From Hydrocarboniclastica marina (GTDB taxonomy: Bacteria; Pseudomonadota; Gammaproteobacteria; Pseudomonadales; Oleiphilaceae): a stretch of DNA of 64,000 bases. Below the pieces are notes generated by a model. It was given only the letters and a program-made list of their open reading frames with translations, did no database searches and was not told the origin of the DNA. Of this stretch, positions 32,777 to 41,392 are shown in pieces. The translations under genes were made by a program, and so were the position numbers. How positions within the stretch are numbered: position 1 is the stretch's first letter; the number at the start of each line of letters is the position of its first letter. The DNA lies in contig NZ_CP031093.1 in the NCBI RefSeq assembly GCF_004851605.1, positions 1,860,001 to 1,924,000 of the forward strand. The letters are read 5' to 3'.

Positions 32777-33958
32777 ATGAAGGGAATGATCAACACCTGT
32801 CTTGACGAGTCGATCAGGCTCTTGCAGCGCAACAGTACTGAAGCCGGAGTACTTGCCGCAACCCGGAGTAAGGAGGCAGAAGAACGGCGCTATACCCGGG
32901 TTTTCGGCCGCGATGCTGCGATCTGTGCGTTGGGCATGGCTGTCGTGGACGATCCCGTGCTGCGCCAGAGTGCGAGGGCGAGCCTGCTTCTGCTTGCCCA
33001 GCATCAGGCTGAGAACGGCCAGATTCCCAAGTACGTGGACCCCTCCGGCGCAGAAGCCGATTTCTGGTATCTCGGCTGTATCGACGCCACCCTCTGGTGG
33101 CTCATCGCTCTCAAGTTCTTTGCCCGGCATGCCAGGGACGCGGAGCTTGAACTCCTGGTTCAGCCCAATGTCCAGCGTGCACTGACCTGGCTACGCTGTC
33201 AGGAGCACCCCAGGCTCTATCTGCTGCAACAGAACGAGGCGAGTGACTGGGCCGATATCATGCCGCGTTCCGGCTTTGTCCTTTACACCAACGCACTCTG
33301 GTATGCCGTAAAGCGGTTGTACGGCCTGTCTTACCAGGAGGAGACCAAGTTTCACTTCAATCACCTCTTTTTCCCTTTCTCCCGTGACATTCCGGATTAC
33401 CGGCGCTTGCGACTTCTCATGCATTATGTGCGCAATCGGGGCAAGAACAGTGAGCTGTATCTGAGCTTCGTCAACTTCTCCTTCTGGGGCGATGAGGGCG
33501 ACATATTCGGCAATCTCCTGGCGGTTCTGTTCGGTCTGGCCGACGAAGGCCCATCCAATCGCATCCTCCGGGCGATCGAGGCAACCGGGGCAGCAGACGT
33601 GTTTCCGATTCGGGTGACAGATACGCCGATTGGGCGCGACCACGTGATGTGGCGTTCATACATGGGCCGGCACAAACAGAACCTGGATTATCAGTACCAC
33701 AATGGCGGCATCTGGCCTTACGTAGGCGGTTTCTGGGCCATGGCGTTGACGTCGGTAGGGCAACACAAGAAAGCCGGCAATGCGATCGAACAGATGGCCC
33801 GCGCCAGTGAAGTCGGCGACTGGGGATTCTATGAATGGTTTCACGGAGAAAGCGGTGAGCCCAATGGCATGCGCGGGCAGTCCTGGAACGCGGCGCTATT
33901 CATCCTGGCGGAGTCCATGGTCCGGCAAAAAACGCGTAGCGAGGACATGTTCTTCTGA
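32777..33958 (+). CDS. Six-hairpin glycosidase-like protein (GH63/GH100/GH133-like)
   Basis: The 393-residue protein has (alpha/alpha)6 glycosidase character: YTRVFGRDAAICALGMAVV, HQAENGQIPKYVDP, DFWYLGCIDATLWWLIALKFF and the late YQYHNGGIWPYVGGFWAMAL, patterns shared by amylo-1,6-glucosidases, GH63 alpha-glucosidases and neutral invertases. The start is uncertain: ATGs at 32777 and 32786 and an upstream in-frame ATG at 32684 have weak ribosome sites; I take 32777, where the similarity begins. No signal peptide is present. It lies upstream of the glucan/trehalose operon and probably acts on an alpha-glucoside or compatible solute. Confidence 0.65.
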   Translation: MKGMINTCLDESIRLLQRNSTEAGVLAATRSKEAEERRYTRVFGRDAAICALGMAVVDDPVLRQSARASLLLLAQHQAENGQIPKYVDPSGAEADFWYLGCIDATLWWLIALKFFARHARDAELELLVQPNVQRALTWLRCQEHPRLYLLQQNEASDWADIMPRSGFVLYTNALWYAVKRLYGLSYQEETKFHFNHLFFPFSRDIPDYRRLRLLMHYVRNRGKNSELYLSFVNFSFWGDEGDIFGNLLAVLFGLADEGPSNRILRAIEATGAADVFPIRVTDTPIGRDHVMWRSYMGRHKQNLDYQYHNGGIWPYVGGFWAMALTSVGQHKKAGNAIEQMARASEVGDWGFYEWFHGESGEPNGMRGQSWNAALFILAESMVRQKTRSEDMFF

Positions 33959-33981
33959 CAGGGTTTTGCTGCACAGAAGAA

Positions 33982-34737
33982 TTACCGCTGAGGTGAATCG
34001 CCAACACGTGCACCGACAACCATCTCGGTGACCCAGCTCACCAGTATGGAGGTGTAAGCGTCCTGGTCGTTTTTTCCCGTAAGCGCATGGTCAGCGCCAT
34101 CGATAATGCGGTGGGTCAGGGAATGGGACGACACGAAAGCGTTCCGGTAGCTCATGATAGTCTCGTGGGGTATCAGGTGGTCGTGTTCAGACTCAACGAT
34201 GAGCACGTCACCCGAGAACTGCGAGCAGGCCGAAAGAGCGCGGTTGCCATCGGCGGTGACCCGCTCGCGCCGGTAAGCCTGCAGCTGCTCGCGATTGAGC
34301 TTGCCTTTAGGCAGACTCCAGCCTTCATCCCTGTATAGCGCCGGCACCTGCAACGCCAGCCATCGCACGGTTCTCAAGCCGGTCAGGATGCTGGCCAGGT
34401 AACCGCCATAACTGCTGCCCACGACGGCGATTGCCCCAGGGTCTATGGAAGGGTGCTCGGCGAGCAGGTCGTAGGCTGCGCAGAGATCTTTGAGGTTGTG
34501 TTCACGCGTGACCTGCTCTTTCTGGGCGACCGTTCTGGCATGCCCCCGTAAATCGAACGTCAGGCAAATGCAGCCCAGGCCGGCGATCCCCCTGGCTCTT
34601 GCAAGGTCGCTCTCCTGACTGCCGCCCCAACCGTGCACAAAGAGTACACCAGGAATTTTCGACTGTGGCGTCAGAAATGTACCTGCGATCTGGTCATCCC
34701 CGACCTGTATGTCTACGGGCTCACTGGTTGCAGTCAT
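33982..34737 (-). CDS. Alpha/beta-hydrolase, dienelactone-hydrolase/S9-like
   Basis: The 251-residue cytoplasmic protein has VLFVHGWGGS (residues 31-40), the nucleophile elbow VVGSSYGGY with S109, an acid in VESEHDHLIP and the histidine in DGADHALTGK. It shows the same HGWGGS/T-Q opening as the hydrolase at 3952-4845, suggesting a shared subfamily. It lies 81 bases downstream of the DUF3182 gene on the same strand. Substrate unknown. Confidence 0.82.
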   Translation of the reverse strand: MTATSEPVDIQVGDDQIAGTFLTPQSKIPGVLFVHGWGGSQESDLARARGIAGLGCICLTFDLRGHARTVAQKEQVTREHNLKDLCAAYDLLAEHPSIDPGAIAVVGSSYGGYLASILTGLRTVRWLALQVPALYRDEGWSLPKGKLNREQLQAYRRERVTADGNRALSACSQFSGDVLIVESEHDHLIPHETIMSYRNAFVSSHSLTHRIIDGADHALTGKNDQDAYTSILVSWVTEMVVGARVGDSPQR

Positions 34738-34818
34738 TGGGGTATCGACCTCTGGAATACCACTGTGTGCATCGTAATCTTTTCATTGCAAGGCGACCTG
34801 TCCGTGTGTTTCGGACGG

Positions 34819-35922
34819 CTAGCCGTAGGGCCTGGTAATGACACATTTCGTCATATAACCCAGATCGGGGTCCTCACCCTGATAGAGAATCTCGGCTTCA
34901 GGCGGCACCTGCACATGAGCGCCGAAGACTTCCAGGGAGCTTGTGCAGATTGCCGCCAGGCTCGGATCAGCCTGAAAAGCTTCCAGTGCCGCGATCTCGG
35001 CACTGCTCGCCCCGCCAATGCGCCACGACTGCTCGAGTACGCCAGAGCGCGTATCACCACCCGGGGCAGCGCCGCGGGCAATGTCGTAATTGCGTCGGGA
35101 TGCGAAGAAATCCTGGTAGCAGGTGTTGGCCGCCCGGTCGTATTGTTGGGCCTGAGCGACCGCAAGCTTTGCATCGGCAGCAAGATCCAGCGCCAGCAAA
35201 GCATCGAAGTTGCCCCGGGCTACGGTCAGGTCACTGCCGCCATAGACCTCCTCGCCGCTGTTATCCCGGGTCAGCCGCTGCGTGCCGTAATAGCTCACGG
35301 TGAGTTTCCCGAGCCGCACCTGGCCCACACTGAATGTCGTCAGGTCTTCAAGGTGTTGTTCAAGTACGAGACCGTGATTGGCGATTTCGGATTGATCCTG
35401 GCAGTCGAGATAGTGGGAGAGTTCGTCGGACGTGCTGATTCTGGCCTGGCCGCGTCCGGCTGTCGCCCGTACAGTTTTGACGCGAACCGGTCCCAGATCC
35501 AGCAATCGCAGGCCGGCCGTGTAAGCATCCGCCAGAGAAAAAGCGGTGAAGCCCGGCAGTACGGCATCGCGGACCTCTTCGGCGAAGTCTCGAACCCAGC
35601 CTTCGGGAGCTGTCGCAGAAGCGCTGACAAGCGGGTGGGAAATCGCTTTGCTGGCCACGAAGGGGTAGGGCACAACGCCGCCGAACAGATCTTGCTCGTC
35701 ATTGATACCCAGCTTCTGCGCTTCAGAAAGAGTCGTAATCGACTCTCTGGGCACGAGATAAAGCGGGCGGTGGTATTTTCCGGGCACGTATTCGCCGCCG
35801 AACTCCAGGTTCTGAAGGCGGGCGATGCGGCGGGCAAGCTCCTGGTGGGTTATCCGTTCGTGTTCTGGTCCTGGGTCCCGTCCAGGGTAAACGACGACGA
35901 CTGCATCAGTGCCTGTTCCCAA
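34819..35922 (-). CDS. DUF3182 family protein
   Basis: The 367-residue protein matches DUF3182, a family with a faint ATP-grasp look (VRVKTVRATAGRGQARISTSDEL; HGLVLEQHLEDLTTFSVGQV). TTG 35922 is chosen as the start because AAAGGAG lies nine bases upstream in the frame; the frame remains open for 18 more codons to an ATG without a ribosome site. The family lacks a known function. Gene order places it divergent to glgA, whose operon starts 330 bases away, and in front of a hydrolase on the same strand. Confidence 0.78.
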   Translation of the reverse strand: MGTGTDAVVVVYPGRDPGPEHERITHQELARRIARLQNLEFGGEYVPGKYHRPLYLVPRESITTLSEAQKLGINDEQDLFGGVVPYPFVASKAISHPLVSASATAPEGWVRDFAEEVRDAVLPGFTAFSLADAYTAGLRLLDLGPVRVKTVRATAGRGQARISTSDELSHYLDCQDQSEIANHGLVLEQHLEDLTTFSVGQVRLGKLTVSYYGTQRLTRDNSGEEVYGGSDLTVARGNFDALLALDLAADAKLAVAQAQQYDRAANTCYQDFFASRRNYDIARGAAPGGDTRSGVLEQSWRIGGASSAEIAALEAFQADPSLAAICTSSLEVFGAHVQVPPEAEILYQGEDPDLGYMTKCVITRPYG

Positions 35923-36252
35923 TGTTTCGGTCTCCTTTCTCCCATGATTGCACAAAATCCTGGCGGAATTATGCACAGCAGTTCCATGCGTTCTGGTGGT
36001 CTACTTTGGCGCACAGCGCGGCTCAAAAACAATTACACGATGGCCATGCCGGACGGCGGCCCAATCACACCGCGACTCGGGCGGATGCACCAAGCTGAAG
36101 CTCAACAGTGGGCACGCGAGGCCATTCAGCACCTGACCAAGAGCATTGCCAACGCGTAATTAAGGTTAAAGGTTCGCAGACATAAAAGAGATGTACTGTA
36201 TTGAGAGGAATCGGAAAACCGCCGCCATATTTATCGATCAGGGAGGTCGAAC
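35923..36252. other. Divergent promoter region of DUF3182 and the glucan operon
   Basis: This segment should hold the promoters for DUF3182 and for glgA. A small plus-strand frame (36040-36159) is listed separately with low confidence. AGGGAGGT at 36240-36247 is a strong ribosome site for glgA. Confidence 0.45.
36040..36159 (+). CDS. Possible 39-residue peptide upstream of glgA
   Basis: An ATG frame of 39 codons reads MAMPDGGPITPRLGRM and then a helix AEAQQWAREAIQHLTKSIANA. The composition is gene-like, but there is no clear ribosome site and no family. It could be a leader peptide or a stress-related small protein, or chance. Confidence 0.25.
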   Translation: MAMPDGGPITPRLGRMHQAEAQQWAREAIQHLTKSIANA

Positions 36253-37896
36253 ATGGTACATGCGGCTATAAGTGCATTTAGCTCATTTTCACCAGCCACA
36301 ACCACCGCAAGGGAAGCGCTCGAACCGGGCAGCAGCGTTCAGTTTGAGCCGTCGTCCTTCGCTCCACAGCCAGAAAGACCTGTAGCCCACGGAGGGGCCG
36401 CAGGCGCCAAACGTATTCTGTTTGTTACATCGGAACTTGCCGACTTTGTCAAGGTCGGCGGCCTGGGCGACGTGTCGTCATCGCTACCCCGTGCGCTGGC
36501 CGAGAATCATGATGTCAGACTATTGATGCCCGCCTACCGTGAGGTTATGGAGTTGGAGCGGGATATAGAGATAGTCGGGCATTTGCCCAGCCATGCCGAC
36601 ATACCTCCGTGTGAGATTGGCAAACTGACGTGCCCGGACGGCATGGTGGTGTACGTGCTGATTTGCCCAGAGCTGTTTGAGCGAGAAGGCAACCCGTACT
36701 GCGACGAGCTGGGCGAAGGCTGGTCAGATAACGAAATCCGGTTTGCCCGACTCTCTTTGGCAGCGGCTGAAATCGCGGCGGATGAACCTGGGCTCGGCTG
36801 GGCACCCGACCTGTTGCACCTCAATGACTGGCCCACCGGGCTTGCGGCGGGATACCTGACATGGCGCGGGCACGAGGTGCCGTCCGTTTTCACCATACAC
36901 AATCTTGCCTACCAGGGTGAATGTGACAGCACGCGCCGCGAAGCGTTGGGGATCCCTGCCGCAGCGCTGGAAAGCGGGGACGCACTGGACTCAGCAGGGC
37001 GGATCTCTTTCCTCAAGATTGGATTGGCATACTCCTCCCATGTCACCACGGTAAGCGCCACGTACGCCCGAGAAATCACCAAGCCGGAGTACGGCTGCGG
37101 GCTCGATAATCTGTTGGCCAGCCGCGCGGAGGAAGGGCGGCTGAGCGGTATCCCCAATGGCATCGATGACTCCTGGGATCCCCGCATAGATCCCCATCTC
37201 GAATTCAACTTCGCTATGAGCGACTGGCGCGGCAAGCGGGAGAACACGCAGTTTATCCGGCGAATGTTTGGGCTCGCTGTCAGTAACGGGCCGCTGTTTG
37301 CCGTAGTGTCCCGCCTGGTGCACCAGAAGGGGCTGGACCTCACGGTCGCTGCAGCGGAATCGATAGTCCGGGCGGGCGGCCAAATCGTCATTATTGGCCG
37401 GGGCGAGCGTCCCATCGAGACTGCCCTGTGCAACCTCGCTGCGCGATTCCCAGGTGCGATCGGCGTCAATATCGGCTTTGACGAGAGCGAGGCGCGCTGC
37501 ATGTATGCCGGTAGCGATTTCTTGCTGATGCCCTCCCGTTTTGAACCCTGTGGATTATCCCAGATGTACGCCCAACGCTTCGGGTCGCTGCCCATTGCTC
37601 ACCGCACAGGGGGGCTCGCCGATACGATTGAGGATGGTGTCACGGGTTTTCTTTTTGACGAGATGAACATCGAGAGCTACATGCGGGCGATTGACCGCGC
37701 TTTTGCGGTGTTCAACTCTACGGATCTCTTCTACGCGATGCGGCGCGCTGCAATGGCCAGCCGTTATCAGTGGCGGGAAGCCGTCAAGCCCTACCACCGG
37801 CTTTACCAGAAAGTGCTGAACCAGTACTGGCAGGCAGGTGTTGAAAACCCGAGTGTCAGGCGTTACGCCGCAAACCAGCGCTACGTAGCATACTGA
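36253..37896 (+). CDS. glgA: Glycogen synthase GlgA
   Basis: The 547-residue enzyme transfers glucose from ADP-glucose to an alpha-1,4-glucan. A non-conserved leader of about 50 residues precedes the GT5 start RILFVTSELADFVKVGGLGDVSSSLP (the KVGGLGD substrate loop), and the C-terminal Rossmann domain has FAVVSRLVHQKGLDL, PSRFEPCGLSQMYAQRFGSLP and RTGGLADTI. A strong AGGGAGGT site precedes the ATG. It opens a ten-gene operon. The partner glgC for ADP-glucose is not in the window. The leader and moderate divergence in the KTGGL motif (V for T) are small oddities. Confidence 0.9.
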   Translation: MVHAAISAFSSFSPATTTAREALEPGSSVQFEPSSFAPQPERPVAHGGAAGAKRILFVTSELADFVKVGGLGDVSSSLPRALAENHDVRLLMPAYREVMELERDIEIVGHLPSHADIPPCEIGKLTCPDGMVVYVLICPELFEREGNPYCDELGEGWSDNEIRFARLSLAAAEIAADEPGLGWAPDLLHLNDWPTGLAAGYLTWRGHEVPSVFTIHNLAYQGECDSTRREALGIPAAALESGDALDSAGRISFLKIGLAYSSHVTTVSATYAREITKPEYGCGLDNLLASRAEEGRLSGIPNGIDDSWDPRIDPHLEFNFAMSDWRGKRENTQFIRRMFGLAVSNGPLFAVVSRLVHQKGLDLTVAAAESIVRAGGQIVIIGRGERPIETALCNLAARFPGAIGVNIGFDESEARCMYAGSDFLLMPSRFEPCGLSQMYAQRFGSLPIAHRTGGLADTIEDGVTGFLFDEMNIESYMRAIDRAFAVFNSTDLFYAMRRAAMASRYQWREAVKPYHRLYQKVLNQYWQAGVENPSVRRYAANQRYVAY

Positions 37897-37904
37897 CAGC
37901 CAGA

Positions 37905-39536
37905 GTGACGATGGCCGGAGCAGCCAGACAGCCTAACCGTACCAATGGAGTGGACGTGACCAGTCAGTTTTCTGTAAACGGAGCTTTGCTGAATACCAGC
38001 GCACCAGTCGGTGCCGACGCCATGGAAGAGGCCCCGGCGTCCCCCGCGGTGGAACGTGCCAGGGACTACCCATGGCGCGATAGCGGCTGGTTGGACCGTC
38101 GTCTCCGCGACCAGCCCGCTGTTTCGCCAGTCGCTATATATCGTATTTTTCCGTCGGCATGGCGTGTGGACGACCGTGGCCAACCCCTGAGCTGGAGCGC
38201 ACTTGCGAAGCAGCTTGTACCTTACGCGGCCGACCTCGGATTCACCCACGTTGAATTGCTCGGCTTCGATCCGGAGCTGTGCACTCAAACGACAGCCAGA
38301 ACCGTTGAGAACAAACACCTATGCGCCGAGACCGGGAGCACTCCAGGCAATACCTGTGCAGTGACCGATCACACATTTGCGGAGTTCGTGGATCAGTGTC
38401 ATGAGGGTGGGCTGGGCGTTATCCTGGACTGGCCGCTGCTTGGCCAGAACGAGAGACGGGTTAAAGAGGTTGAAGGTAGGGGTGTTGAAGATAAGGAGAT
38501 TGAACATAGCGCGATAGAAGATATCAGGGTTAATGCACTGGAGGACTTGCTGCCCCGTATCGCGTCCTACCTCGACGTTTTTCACCTCGACGGGCTACGT
38601 CTGGAGCTCCATCCCCAGTTGGAACCGGCGGGCACGGGCGATACAGGCCGCAGGGACAAGCTGGTTCAAACACTACAGAACCTGGTTCATTCTCTGACTG
38701 AGCGCTTCCCGACGGTCATGGTATTGCTGGAAAACGGGCTGATCGACCTGGGTCTCGACTTGCCTTCGTCGAAGCGGCTTCTTACCTGGAATACGGTCTG
38801 GTGCGAGAACATTCTTGCCTATCTCAGCGAGGAACCCGACATTCGGGCGGATCGACACCAGAATCTCGTACAAGGCCTGAACCAGGCGTTTGACGGCAAC
38901 TTTGTGCTGCCGTTGGCAGATGGAAGATCGAGCCAGGGGCTTAGTTCCTGGCTCGAAAGAATGCCAGGCGACAGGTGGCAGCGTTTCGCCAATCTGCGCG
39001 CCTGCCTGGGTTTCATGTGCGCCCACCCGGGCAAGAAGCTGCTCGGCATGGGTACTGAGTTCGCCCAGGGCAGGGGCTGGCGCTACGACGCCCGGCTGGA
39101 CTGGGAGCTCTTCAGTGATCCCTGTAACTCGGGTGTTTTCCGACTGGTGGCGGACCTGAACCGCCTCTACGTGACTGAGCCTGCGCTACATCTGCGGGAC
39201 TGGGGTAAGGACGGGTTCGCCTGGGTTGTAGGGGATGACACCGAAAACAGCGTCGTGGCCTTTCTCCGCTACGGCGACGAGGGTATGGCGCCGCTTCTGG
39301 CTGTGGTGAACTTCAAACCCGTGGTCCACCACGCCTATCGGTTGGGCGTACCGGCTATGGGAGTCTGGCGGGAGCTGATCAACAGTGACAGTAAATTCTA
39401 TGGGGGCTCCAACGTCGGCAATGCCTCCGGCGTTCGGGCTGAAAACATCCCGAGCCATGGCTACCCGGCGTCACTGAACCTGACCATACCGCCGCTCGGA
39501 ACGTTGTTGCTGCGCCAGGGGGATTGGCCAGCATGA
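37905..39536 (+). CDS. Degenerate GlgB-like (branching-enzyme-related) protein
   Basis: The 543-residue protein aligns with the catalytic and C-terminal parts of the GlgB encoded at 54670-56892 (shared [46 protein letters not shown]). Yet key residues are changed: the nucleophile Asp of DALRVDA is E234 in DGLRLEL; the region FVLPISHD reads FVLPLADG, losing the His and the Asp; the acid E276 (VMVLLENG) remains. Conserved region I (VPAHFP) is also lost. The N-terminal carbohydrate modules of GlgB are missing. It may be an inactive paralogue that binds or regulates glucan, or a changed enzyme. The start is GTG 37905 or ATG 37911. Confidence 0.75.
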   Translation: MTMAGAARQPNRTNGVDVTSQFSVNGALLNTSAPVGADAMEEAPASPAVERARDYPWRDSGWLDRRLRDQPAVSPVAIYRIFPSAWRVDDRGQPLSWSALAKQLVPYAADLGFTHVELLGFDPELCTQTTARTVENKHLCAETGSTPGNTCAVTDHTFAEFVDQCHEGGLGVILDWPLLGQNERRVKEVEGRGVEDKEIEHSAIEDIRVNALEDLLPRIASYLDVFHLDGLRLELHPQLEPAGTGDTGRRDKLVQTLQNLVHSLTERFPTVMVLLENGLIDLGLDLPSSKRLLTWNTVWCENILAYLSEEPDIRADRHQNLVQGLNQAFDGNFVLPLADGRSSQGLSSWLERMPGDRWQRFANLRACLGFMCAHPGKKLLGMGTEFAQGRGWRYDARLDWELFSDPCNSGVFRLVADLNRLYVTEPALHLRDWGKDGFAWVVGDDTENSVVAFLRYGDEGMAPLLAVVNFKPVVHHAYRLGVPAMGVWRELINSDSKFYGGSNVGNASGVRAENIPSHGYPASLNLTIPPLGTLLLRQGDWPA

Positions 39537-41392
39537 ATCAGACGGCTTTCAGACAGGACACCGCGTTCCAGCCGCGATTCGGCGCTCATCCTTCAGCGCC
39601 GGATCGCGTTCGTTTTTCACTTTGGGCGCCAAGTGCCAACAGGGTTTCGCTGGAGGTCGAGGGGCGGGATCCGGAGCCCATGCAGCCGGCCAGCGGCGGT
39701 GCATTCGAGCTTGAAACAGAAGGCAGTCACGGACTGCGCTATCGCTACCGCGTCTTTGCCGACGCTGCGGATACCGAGGGCACCGCGGTGCCTGATCCTG
39801 CGTCGCGGGCGCAGGAAGGTGACATCGGCGGGCCCAGCTGTGTGGTCGATCCGGACCACTTCCACTGGAAACATCAGGAATGGAAGGGTAGACCCTGGGT
39901 TGAAACCGTCATCTATGAGCTGCATGTGGGTGCGCTTGGCGGTTTTGACGGGGTGCGCGAACGTCTGGGCTATCTGGCCAGGCTCGGCGTTACCGCCATA
40001 GAGCTTATGCCAGTTGCTGAATTTCCCGGCGGACGCAACTGGGGTTATGACGGCGTTCTGCCGTACGCCGTCGAAGCTGCCTATGGCGGACCCGATGCCC
40101 TCAAGAGACTCATCGACGAAGCCCATGGTTACGGGCTGATGGTTTTTCTGGATGTGGTCTATAACCATTTCGGCCCAGACGGAAACTATCTCGCCCAGTA
40201 CGCTGACAGGTTTTTCCGGCAAGATATTGAAACGCCCTGGGGGGCGGCCATTGATTTCCGTCAGCCTGAGGTGCGCCAGTACTTCGTAGACAACGCCCTG
40301 ATGTGGCTTCATGAATACAGGCTGGACGGGCTCCGCTTTGATGCAGTCCATGCCATCAGCGAACGGGACTTCCTGGAAGAGTTGGCCGAGGAGGTCCATC
40401 GCCGGATACCGGCCGGACGGCACGTCCACCTTATTCTGGAAAATGAAGCCAACACTGCCGGGCTGCTGCAAGAAAAGTACTTCACCGCACAGTGGAATGA
40501 CGACGGCCATAACGTCCTGCATGTGTTGATGACGGGCGAGCAGGAGGGCTACTACGCTGACTTTATCCGTGACTCGACCCACAAGCTGGTGCGCTGTCTC
40601 GAGGAGGGTTTCATCTATCAGGGTGAACAGTCCCGGCATGGGCGGCCAAGAGGTGAACCCAGCGCGCATCTGCCGCCCCATGCGTTTGTGCTTTTTCTAC
40701 AGAACCATGACCAGATCGGCAACCGTGCATTGGGCGAAAGGCTGATAACGCTCGCCCATGAGGATGCTGTTACAGCGGCGACAACCTTGCTGCTGCTCTC
40801 ACCCATGATTCCGCTGCTGTTCATGGGGGAAGAATGGGGCTCTCGCCGTCCCTTTTTGTTTTTCACTGAACACAGCGACGACCTGGCGGACGCAGTACGC
40901 GAGGGCCGCCGAAATGAATTTGCCGCCTTTGAAGCCTTCAACGACGAAGCCCAGCGTCTTCGCATTCCCGACCCGAACGCGATTGAAACTTTCGAGGCGT
41001 CCGTACCGGACTTCGACAGTCGTTTGTTGCCACCCCACAAGCAGTGGCTGGATCTGTACCGGTCCCTGCTATCTCTGCGTCGAAAGAAAATAGTGCCACG
41101 GTTGCCGGGCACAAAATCCCTTGGTGCCACGATGCTCGCCAATGGCGCCGTGTTGGCCCGCTGGCGTCTTGGCGACGGCAGCGATCTGAGCATTGCCCTC
41201 AATCTGAGCGAGACTGAAGCGCCCCTGAGCCTGGATAAGCTGTTTGACGGGGGTGCGCGGCTTTTGACCCGTTACTGCCTGCACGTTTCACGACCGTCTG
41301 TTATCACGGATGTGGACAACAATCGCCTGCCGGCCCGCTCTGCGGTGGCAGCCCTGATACCCGCTACCGCCTTGGAGAGCATGAATGGATGA
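39533..41392 (+). CDS. treZ: Malto-oligosyltrehalose trehalohydrolase TreZ
   Basis: The 619-residue GH13 enzyme releases trehalose from maltooligosyl-trehalose made by TreY. An N-terminal CBM48-like module (about residues 12-105) precedes the barrel with ELMPVAEFPGGRNWGYDGV, the nucleophile in LDGLRFDAVHAI, the acid in HLILENEAN and the third acid in LQNHDQIGNRA. The ATG overlaps the stop of the preceding gene (ATGA), and its own stop overlaps malQ by eight bases, so translation is coupled. Confidence 0.93.
   Translation: MNQTAFRQDTAFQPRFGAHPSAPDRVRFSLWAPSANRVSLEVEGRDPEPMQPASGGAFELETEGSHGLRYRYRVFADAADTEGTAVPDPASRAQEGDIGGPSCVVDPDHFHWKHQEWKGRPWVETVIYELHVGALGGFDGVRERLGYLARLGVTAIELMPVAEFPGGRNWGYDGVLPYAVEAAYGGPDALKRLIDEAHGYGLMVFLDVVYNHFGPDGNYLAQYADRFFRQDIETPWGAAIDFRQPEVRQYFVDNALMWLHEYRLDGLRFDAVHAISERDFLEELAEEVHRRIPAGRHVHLILENEANTAGLLQEKYFTAQWNDDGHNVLHVLMTGEQEGYYADFIRDSTHKLVRCLEEGFIYQGEQSRHGRPRGEPSAHLPPHAFVLFLQNHDQIGNRALGERLITLAHEDAVTAATTLLLLSPMIPLLFMGEEWGSRRPFLFFTEHSDDLADAVREGRRNEFAAFEAFNDEAQRLRIPDPNAIETFEASVPDFDSRLLPPHKQWLDLYRSLLSLRRKKIVPRLPGTKSLGATMLANGAVLARWRLGDGSDLSIALNLSETEAPLSLDKLFDGGARLLTRYCLHVSRPSVITDVDNNRLPARSAVAALIPATALESMNG

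Noticed and set aside
34633-36159. A 508-codon plus-strand open frame opposite the hydrolase and DUF3182 genes
   Set aside because: Its translation has no family features, lies antisense to two recognisable genes, and is explained by GC-rich codon use. Only its last 39 codons, outside DUF3182, are kept as a low-confidence peptide.
39617-40681. A 354-codon minus-strand frame inside treZ
   Set aside because: Antisense to a clearly identified GH13 enzyme with all catalytic motifs; the product shows no domain.
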